From Isoetes taiwanensis (Eukaryota > Streptophyta > Lycopodiopsida > Isoetales > Isoetaceae): a DNA stretch of 64,000 nucleotides. Shown one piece after another: positions 57,128 through 64,000 of this stretch; positions within the stretch are counted from its first letter, which is position 1, and the number at the start of each line of letters is the position of its first letter. A program made the position numbers and the translations under genes. The notes under the pieces are model-generated. The model did not search any database, was not told the DNA's origin, and was given only the letters and a program-made list of their open reading frames with translations. The stretch lies in contig JAJEKV010000058.1 of assembly GCA_021234155.1 (NCBI GenBank), positions 5,156,600 to 5,220,599 of the forward strand. The letters are read 5' to 3'.

Positions 57128-60100
57128 TCAGATTATTAGCCCTCTCTCTTTGTGCACCCCCCGGTGTCTTATTATCATTTCTTTTATAGCTTTCGCTATA
57201 TCTGTGAGTGTCTCTTCTTTGTCCATCAGTGCTGGGAGTGGGAGGTCCCACCTGACCTTGTTAAATTTGGACCTTATGTCGTTGTAAACCGTGCACTCCT
57301 TTACCATGTGCTTTTCGTCCTCTATTTTTCCTGAGTCACATACTCGGCATATTCTCTCTGCTCTATCTATTTTCCTCCATCTATCTTTCTCAATTCGGAG
57401 GTCGTGGCTACCCATCTGAATCGGCGGCGTTCCCTGTTACTCTTATTCAACATCTTCGCTTTTTTATGCGTGATATGCCCTATCTGTCCCCCCCGGATTG
57501 AAGGTTTCCAATAGCTTGACCGCTTGGGTCCTGTGTCTTGCCGTGCGGCCCCGGTTTCTCATTGCTTTTCCTGTCCATTCTTCGTCCCATCCGATGCGCT
57601 TGTATAATCGACTTAGTTGCATCCCCATATTTCTTTGTCCATTTAAGCCAATTAGTTAAACCATCCCTTGCCATTTGTTATGTCTTTGTTTTTGCTGATT
57701 CATCTATCGCTAGTGGTGACAGTTTGTCCTCTTTCCCATAGCTATTGTCCTTTATTAGGTATCTAACTTCGTTTCTTTCCAGACCCCTCACTTCCATTGG
57801 CTTTTCCCCCGTCTCATATAAGATTGTTGCCAATGATGTACATGTCTTCACGGAATTCTGTCCGTGCCATTGTCTCAGTATGCCTTCTTGTTTTTCCCAT
57901 TTCTTTTTCCTCGACAGGGCTGGCCCCATGTTTCACATCCGTGCAAATTTGTGTTGATGCTACTATCGTCTTTGAATAGGTATGCTTTGATTTTCCAATT
58001 GGTGATCTGTTGTTGTTGCAATAATTCATCATGATGTAATAATTGCCTATTCTTGGAATCCGGTTATGCGCTCCTTTTGACCATCTCCCCATGTGTGTCG
58101 TTACCCTAGATACACGTACCCGTGGCTTCCTCCAGTTCCTCCCCCTTGTATCTAAATGGCCTGTGTTTTATCTTTGTCCCGAAGGTCACTATTTTTGTTT
58201 TTCCCAGGTTGACCGTCAGTCCTGTCTCCTCACAAAATTCCTCTAGTATCTCTAACATTCTGTGCATCCCTTTGGCTTTGGTCGCCATCATACCCAAATC
58301 ATCTGCATATAGCATTATTGGGACTTTTGTTTTCCCTATCATTGGTGCTTCAATATCTCCCTGTCTTTCCCTGACAAATTCCTGTAAAGCATCTATGTAT
58401 ATCCCAAATAGTGTGGGTGATAGTGGGCAGCCTTGTTTAACTCCTGTATCGCATTCTATGGCTTCTCCTCCCTCCGCTGTTTTGGCATACACCTTTTGGT
58501 ATAGCCTTGCGATTGATCCTACTAACCCTTCTGGTGCTCTTAGTCCTATTAGCCTAAGTAGAAGTTTATCTCTAGGCACTGTGTCGAAGGCTTTTTTAAA
58601 GTCCACGAAGCAGCATATGATCTTGTTGTTCTCCTTTGTCTGCTCTATCATTATCCTTAGAGTCACCAAATGGTCCGTAGTCGAGTACTACGGTGAAAAC
58701 ACCGCGACCTTGTGCTCTGAGCTTCCCGCTTACGCCCACATTTTGATTTTTGATCCGCGTTTTCCCGAACCATTTCGCGAATCCGAGCTGACCATAATAG
58801 TCTGTAATTGCTTTCGGTTCCTCCTTGTTTCCTCCTTTGTGGGCGGGATTACCTTGTTAAAGCGCCATCTTTAGGAAGACCCAAATGTACTACCTCATTG
58901 AATATTTACATTTATAATTCCTATTATCTCTGTTCCTCGCGCGCCTTGGCATCTCATTTGTTAGCCCATATAGATCCGGAGCTTTGTTATTTCGCCATTT
59001 TGTTTAATGCCCATGTCACTTCTTCCTTGGAGAAAGGGGTTTGTGTCTACCTACGGGTCCATGATTGGTGCGACTCTGTTTTTGTACAACCGTTCTAGGT
59101 ATCTTGTCCAGTCTATTTCTATTTTCATTCTTCTCCCGTCTTCCCTTTTTGATGTACCCGCTTTTGTTTTTGAGCCTCTTTTCATATTGTTCCAGAACAC
59201 CTTAGGTCTCCTTTTCAGGTCTTCGGCCAATCCCCATTGATGGTTTTTCAGGTCCTGGGTTCTCTTTCTTTTCAGAATTTTCACGTACTTGCTGCGTTCT
59301 TCTTGGTATGCCTCGGTTCCTTTTGCCTGTTTGGCTTTCCTTCTTTGTTCCATGCACCCTTCATCAAACCATACTGACCTTCGAAATGCTATGGCCCTCC
59401 TTCCTCTTTCTCTTTTCCCGAATGCCACTTTAGCTGCTTCCTCCAAGATGTCGTTCATATCATTCCCTCTGTTCTTCATTCCCTCTCCCCATTCCTTCGC
59501 TTTTATTTCCTTTTGTACTATTTTTATGAATGTTCCCACTCTGTTTTTCCTGAATTTAATTGTTATCTCGGCCTGTTTACCTCTTCCTTGCTCGTCATCT
59601 GTTCTTCCCCTTGTCACATTTATTTTGAGCAATATGGGGTGCGTGTCCTTCCCTCCTTCCTGCTCGGCCATTCCCCTAATTCCATCTTCAGATTTCCTTT
59701 ATTGCTTCCTCATTTGCTATCACATAGTCTACTATCTTTGCTCCGTGGGCATTTGTGCTTGTGAACTGGCCTGAATCCTCCCATCTTCTTAAACCATTGC
59801 ATATAATTGTATCTGTCATTTGTACATACCTCCATCGGTGTTTCTCCTCTCATTTGTCGGTTCCATTTTAGTCTCTAGTTTCCGCTGCCATTCCTTCCCC
59901 TCTTATAGTCTCGTGTCCCTTTCTCTCTCGTTGTCTATCCACGCTTTATGTGATTGTTCCGTCCCATCCTTGCATTAATATCCCCACTATGATCAACATT
60001 CCCTTATCCCTATGTCTCATGATGATCTCTCCCATGCTTAATAGTTCAGTTTATCACATTGGGGTGGGATAGTATACTATTAGCAAATACTGATTTACGT

Positions 60101-60400
60101 AATCAAGCAACACAACATTTATAAGCATGTATCTTTTATTAATGTCGTTTTCCAAAATACATGCTTTTCTGATACTGCTATTCCTAATGTAACAGGCTAG
60201 CCCTGTGCTACCCCTTCCTATTTTGTAATTCTTTTCCCTCCAACAGGTGAACAAAGTGTAGCCTGGCTCGTCTGGTAGCCTTTTTGTACTGTGCTCCCAT
60301 GTCTCTACCAGACATATTATATCTTGGTCTCGTGCTTCGTTTAGGCGTTCTCCATCATCCCAAGGATATCCCGTACAATTCCAGTACCAAATCGTTATTT
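57128..60400 (-). pseudogene. LINE ORF2: endonuclease, reverse transcriptase, Cys/His finger
   Basis: Minus-strand order is as follows. The APE endonuclease start (YWNCTGYPWDD, LNEARDQDIICLVETWE) lies at about 60400-60300, with FTCWREKNYKIGRGSTGLAC following in another frame. Next is a Lys/Arg-rich linker (RSVWFDEGCMEQRRKAKQAK, 59671-59051), then a shifted FSKEEVTWALNKMAK near 59030. Reverse transcriptase follows at 58669-58106 (FVDFKKAFDTVPRDKLLLRL, GVKQGCPLSPTLFGIYIDAL, catalytic IMLYADDLGMMA, GLTVNLGKTKIV). The C-terminal finger is RICRVCDSGKIEDEKHMVKE then C (57415-57128). At least four frame changes break it. No RNase H was seen. Confidence 0.88.
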
Positions 60401-60880
60401 CTTCCTTCCTTTCTGCACCCCCTGTCTCCCTGCTGTTCTATTGCGTGTCCCTTCCTCAGCTGTCCTCTCGTTCTTGCTCCCTGATCCCCCACTCTCTCCC
60501 TTGTCAGCTTTATGTTCTTGTCTAGGTCCCTTCCGACCTCTTTTCCGCTTCCCCATCCTAACTGTGTTTGTGTTAGGATTTTAGGGGCTGTTTCTCGGTC
60601 TATTGCCCCGGGTGTTGTTACTTCCCTCATCTGCTTCAGCTGTCCCTGTCCTCTCACTACCTCCGTTTCTTGATTCCCATCTCCCCTCGGCCCCTGTGGT
60701 TCCATCCCATCTCTCTGCGTTGTCGGTTCTTGCGGTGTGTTCTCCGTCCTCTTTTTGGTATAGTTTCCCATTCTTTACCCCCTTGTACTCTTTCATTTCG
60801 GTTCTCGACTTTCGCCCGGAGTTCTCGGTGTAACCCCTGTCTCTGCATGGGTGTTAGGGCCTCTTGTACTTTGAGTCCAT

Positions 60881-61461
60881 TCACGAGTTTGAACCTGCGT
60901 GGATGATTCTTTCTTTGGTTTGCCCGGATCTCTCATAGTCACATTTTATATGTCGCTCTCCCTCTCCAAGCCCCCGCTCTTCTTTGCTTTCACTATCACA
61001 TTCGTGTTCTGAAAAGCGTTCTCCATAATCTCTGCGGTGACCACGAAGCGTGTCTTCGCCGTTAGGCCTCTCGGCTAGTCCTATCAATCTTACATCAAGC
61101 TTAATCCTTTCACGTTCTTTGAACTCCACTATGTCTTGGTTTAATCCTATCAAAACTCGCCGCGCATCTAGATCTATTTGTTGCTTTTCTAATATCACCA
61201 ACCTTTGTATGATTTCCGTTTTTTTTTTCTTTCTCTACCTCTTCCATCCTCTTAGAATTTCCACCTCTCTCTTCCACCACCGCACCCGTTCTTCCACTTT
61301 CCCTATTGCCTCTTTGTTACATTTATCTTTGCCCGCCCGGTGTGTTCGGTCTTCCATCCTCGGGACCACGGCTTCCAGCCTTCGTCCATCATTGCCAAGA
61401 AGTCCTGCCCGGATCTTGCTTGAGTTCTTCCCTGCTCGCCCCGCTCTGCTTGGTTAGCCAT
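60881..61461 (-). pseudogene. LINE ORF1-like region
   Basis: An ATG at 61461 opens MANQAERGEQGRTQARSGQD and so on. Further on, in another frame, 61201-60881 is highly charged and coiled-coil-like (EKQQIDLDARRVLIGLNQDI, VEFKERERIKLDVRLIGLAE), the composition of LINE ORF1 RNA-binding proteins. At least one frame change lies between them. No zinc knuckle is recognisable. Confidence 0.5.
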
Positions 61462-61817
61462 TCTTCTTTCCGTTCTTGTGGTGATTCCGGCAGCGAATTC
61501 CCTTCCCGCCGCCCGCTCTCTCCTGTGCCTACCTGTTTCCTATATCTCTTCCGCGGGCTTACTATATCTTGTTCCTTTATTTATCCGTTCGGTCCTTTTT
61601 CCCCCGTATCCTTTCAGTTTTTGAATTTCAAAATTCGAATCATCCTATCTAAGATATGATTATTGGTTGTTCGCGTCCGCCATTTACTATCGGCGTTTTT
61701 ATGGCTGCCCCTTAGATTCGTATTCAATTCCCCGGCTTTAGTGATTTTCGGTAGCATATGGACTGTTTTTGCTTTCTTTGTATCCTTTTGGGAGTGGGTT
61801 TTTTGTGATTTTGGTGC

Positions 61818-62030
61818 ACCAGCCGGAGGAATGGATCCTCACTGTCCTGGTGTACGGCCGGGGAGTTGCCTCCCACTATCCCGTACTTGGCAACCTCTAT
61901 CTTTCCACTTCCATTTCCATTTCCATTCTATGGTCCGGGTAAGCTGGTGTCTGTTGTTTAGCAGTCGGCACCAGCCGGTGGGCTAATTTCCCACTCTGTC
62001 CTGGTGTATGGCGGGGACACCCGTCCCTCT
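61818..62030 (-). repeat. tandem units of about 150 bp in the LINE 5' leader
   Basis: GCACCAGCCGG, then about 20 bases, then TGTCCTGGTGTA(C/T)GGC(C)GGGG occurs at about 61818 and again at about 61970. LINE 5' leaders often contain repeated promoter monomers. Confidence 0.65.
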
Positions 62031-62040
62031 GTCCCATATC

Positions 62041-63025
62041 TTAGCCTTCCACCCTTTGCACCATCTACTCCTGGACCCCCCTATTTATCTGGTTTCTGTT
62101 CGTCTCTTCATCGTTTTCGTCACGTCTCTCGGGTTGATAGATTAATAGAGTTTCACGTATCTGCCCAACTTCTCCTTTTCACGTGTACTTCTAACAGGTC
62201 TCTTGCGTCCGTCTGCATTAGTATCTATCCTATACCTCCTTGCAATTATATCTATACCTTTCTTAATACATCACTACCTCAATATAACCTGTATGGTACA
62301 TTTACATTTACACGCCTCGTCGTATTACTATATTTCTATTACTATATTTCTTTCGTCCCCTAAGTGGGCCCATACCCGAGGAGTCGTTCCCACCTTACCC
62401 ATACGCCTTCCCTTACCTTCAATCGTATTTCTGCCAACCTGCTATGTGCATCTTCCTAGCTTCATATACCTGTACCCTATGTTTAATTTTGTTAGCTAGC
62501 GATTCCAGTTTGTGCATAGTTTATCTGTAAGCTAGCCACCCCTATTTGGCCTTGTATATCACCCAATATGGTTTCGTATAGTCGCCCCTAGATGTGTGCG
62601 GACACTCCCGCTTACAGCTGTTAGTTCGCTGATTTGGTTATATCCTATTAGTTCACGAAATACAGATATGGGATATGTCTATTTGCTTTAGGGAGAGAAT
62701 AAGCGACATTGGAACCAACTTACTATGGATAACATCCGATGCTATTCTTACTGCAGAAAATTATACATTAACAGGAGAGTTCTTCTCTCACTTACATTTC
62801 TAGCTTTTCAGCCACTCTTATCCAAAATCATTTTTCCTCACACAAACAAGCAGGATTTGTATCCCTTCTGATCGGGATTACTTACCTGCACTGATCTGTT
62901 ACAGTCAGATGCTGATGCCTATTATCTATTCATATTGCTTCCTTGAAAGTTGTTGCAGTTTCTGAACCTACCTGTCTTGAGCAACGGATTGTTTCTGAAC
63001 CGACAACCGAAAAGAGTGGAGCAAG
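62041..63025. other. pyrimidine-rich then A/T-rich non-coding stretch
   Basis: The first part may still be LINE 5' leader. I see no gene. Confidence 0.35.
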
Positions 63026-63080
63026 AAGATAAAAAGATATGAAAGATAAAAAGATAGAAAGATAAAAAGATAAAAAGAGT
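63026..63080. repeat. AAAAGATA simple repeat
   Basis: About six imperfect units of AAAAGATA/GAAAGATA. Confidence 0.8.
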
Positions 63081-63306
63081 GTAACAAAAGGAGAGCATGG
63101 CATGCATCTGCCTGGGCCTCCCCCCTTCTTTCGTCTACTCCCCTGATTTCATGCTTATCAAACTCTTTTCCTGACCATAGCTAATTTTTCAACTTCTTCT
63201 CGGAAGATGGCTCCCCGATTTTTTTAACTTTTTCGAGATTCCTCCCCATATACGCCCGGCACAAAAATCGGCCGGGATTCTTCTCCGTGATAAATACAAA
63301 CCTTAC

Positions 63307-63729
63307 CGAAATCACACACCAGAAGATTGTGCTGATAACTCGAAGACCTTTGTATGGCGGCATGAACCTGCAATCTATTGAAGCACTGCATGGTTCGATC
63401 CATGTCTTGGCGCCTCACCGAGTCGTTCTTGTCGCCTAATACCCCGAGTACTTCAAGCAATCCTAGGGTATATTGGCTATCCGCATGGGATGCGTGATGA
63501 ATTACATCCGCGATCACCGGACAATGCACTTTCGACGCGGTGATGCATGAAGGCAAACCTACGCTTTCGGGCACATACAATTGTCGAAGCAAATGCACCA
63601 CGGATTAAGCTCCTCGAGCTCGGGATTGAATGGCACTGTTAAGTTGCCTGGGGTGCCGGAGTTGGGGCGCTTCTTGCCGGCCTTCTTTTCTTCATCTACC
63701 TCCACAAGAATCTTCTTCCCCCTGTCCAT
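63307..63729 (-). pseudogene. first-exon-like region of an unidentified gene, with one frame change
   Basis: An ATG at 63729 opens MDRGKKILVEVDEEKKAGKK followed by RPNSGTPGNLTVPFNPELEE. Around 63605 the coding signal passes to another frame (VVHLLRQLYVPESVGLPSCI, HCPVIADVIHHASHADSQYT, LGLLEVLGVLGDKNDSVRRQ, NRLQVHAAIQRSSSYQHNLL) and reaches a good splice donor, G|GTAAGG, at 63307/63306. The composition is protein-like and the upstream promoter looks real. However, the frame change means a pseudogene, a sequencing slip or a short hidden intron. I recognise no family. Further exons would lie below 63300 but none was found before the LINE. Confidence 0.4.
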
Positions 63730-63882
63730 ACTTGATCCTGAGCTGGGACGAATGTTGATACTTGCTGGCGCTTCCTTGCTCGGCTGAATTTCTCGGGCCT
63801 CAGGAGTAGGCGCTCAAGCGACCGGGAGAGACTGAGTTCTAAGGGGCGCCTTCACTATTACTCTTTCTCTCGTTGTAACTGT

Positions 63883-63912
63883 TATATATAGTATTTAGGG
63901 TATTTAGGGTTT
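63883..63912 (-). promoter_or_regulatory. TATA box and telo-box of the minus-strand gene
   Basis: On the minus strand AAACCCTAAATACCCTAAAT is followed at once by TATATATA (63883-63890), about 155 bases before the ATG at 63729. AAACCCTAA is the plant telo-box, common in promoters of translation and growth genes, and it normally lies near the TATA box. Confidence 0.55.
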
Positions 63913-64000
63913 ACGAAATCTGTCCGGTTTCCCGCCTACTTAATTCCGGCCGTCCGCCTTAAATGCCAGTCTTGTCCTATCCTGTCCCAAGAGTTTTCGT

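Larger units (their letters stand above)
56862..62040 (-). mobile_element. LINE retrotransposon, long but decayed
   Basis: On the minus strand, from right to left, there are a GC-rich 5' leader with repeats (about 62040-61470), an ORF1-like region, an APE-type endonuclease, reverse transcriptase and a Cys/His finger. The tail is a TAGAA/TTCTA pentamer run (56868-56889) rather than poly-A. The reading frame changes several times, so the copy is inactive. It lies directly behind the H3-like region and probably inserted into that LTR element. I could not identify target duplications, so the right edge is approximate. Confidence 0.88.

Noticed and set aside
59289-59774. Plus-strand hydrophobic reading frames across the LINE (also 58122-58874 and 61050-61457)
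   Set aside because: They mirror Lys/Arg/Glu-rich LINE coding sequence on the minus strand. The Phe/Ser/Leu-rich content is the expected antisense artefact.

Overview
The window looks like nuclear DNA of a land plant with a large, repeat-rich genome. Supporting signs are two nepenthesin-type vacuolar/secreted aspartic protease genes, a PPR pseudogene, exon fossils of alcohol dehydrogenase and an IAA-amino-acid hydrolase, a nuclear insert of mitochondrial cox1 with part of a group II intron, and dense LTR, LINE and Helitron remains. A spore-bearing vascular plant (fern or lycophyte) is my best guess, because cox1 carries a group II intron and the repeats are old and nested. The sequence alone does not prove this.

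Layout. 0-9.7 kb: an intronless aspartic protease gene (1675-3012, minus), several minisatellites and an IAA-amidohydrolase exon fossil. 9.7-15.5 kb: a decayed autonomous Helitron (STPR repeats, zinc finger, HUH Rep, Pif1-type helicase), followed by tandem repeats and a strong GC hairpin that may mark its 3' end. 17.5-19 kb: a second intact aspartic protease gene with a TATA box and poly(A) signal. 19-33 kb: non-coding DNA with minisatellites, a mitochondrial intron scrap, a PPR pseudogene and an ADH exon fossil. 33-38 kb: a 1.5-1.7 kb direct duplication, a dispersed repeat that also occurs inverted at 19.5 kb and carries a short inserted element with 10-bp target duplications, and the cox1 insert. 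38.3-50.4 kb: an LTR of one retroelement family split by a nearly complete but broken Ty3/gypsy element (39687-50252). That element has 1.9-kb LTRs, GTATA target duplications and an extra RNase H ahead of its reverse transcriptase, and it is itself hit by a 5'-truncated LINE with a 17-bp target duplication. 51.3-52.6 kb: a second LINE fragment. 53.4-56.8 kb: the 5' part of the LTR family whose LTR was split at 38-50 kb. 56.9-62 kb: a long decayed LINE on the minus strand. 63.3-63.9 kb: a promoter and first-exon-like stretch of an unidentified minus-strand gene.

The most striking object is in the third LTR element (LTR 53376-54880, initiator-Met primer-binding site 54882-54893). Where gag would be expected it encodes a histone H3-like protein. 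Its first residues after Met are identical to the H3 tail (ARTKQTARK). Its last 89 residues align without gaps to the H3 histone fold (about 42 identities by hand count), with an unusual long charged, acidic and proline-rich region between them. The leader holds two matching hairpins and an internal TATA box. I know of no described LTR family built this way. The coding region appears interrupted about once, and the element's right half is lost behind the LINE or lies outside the window.
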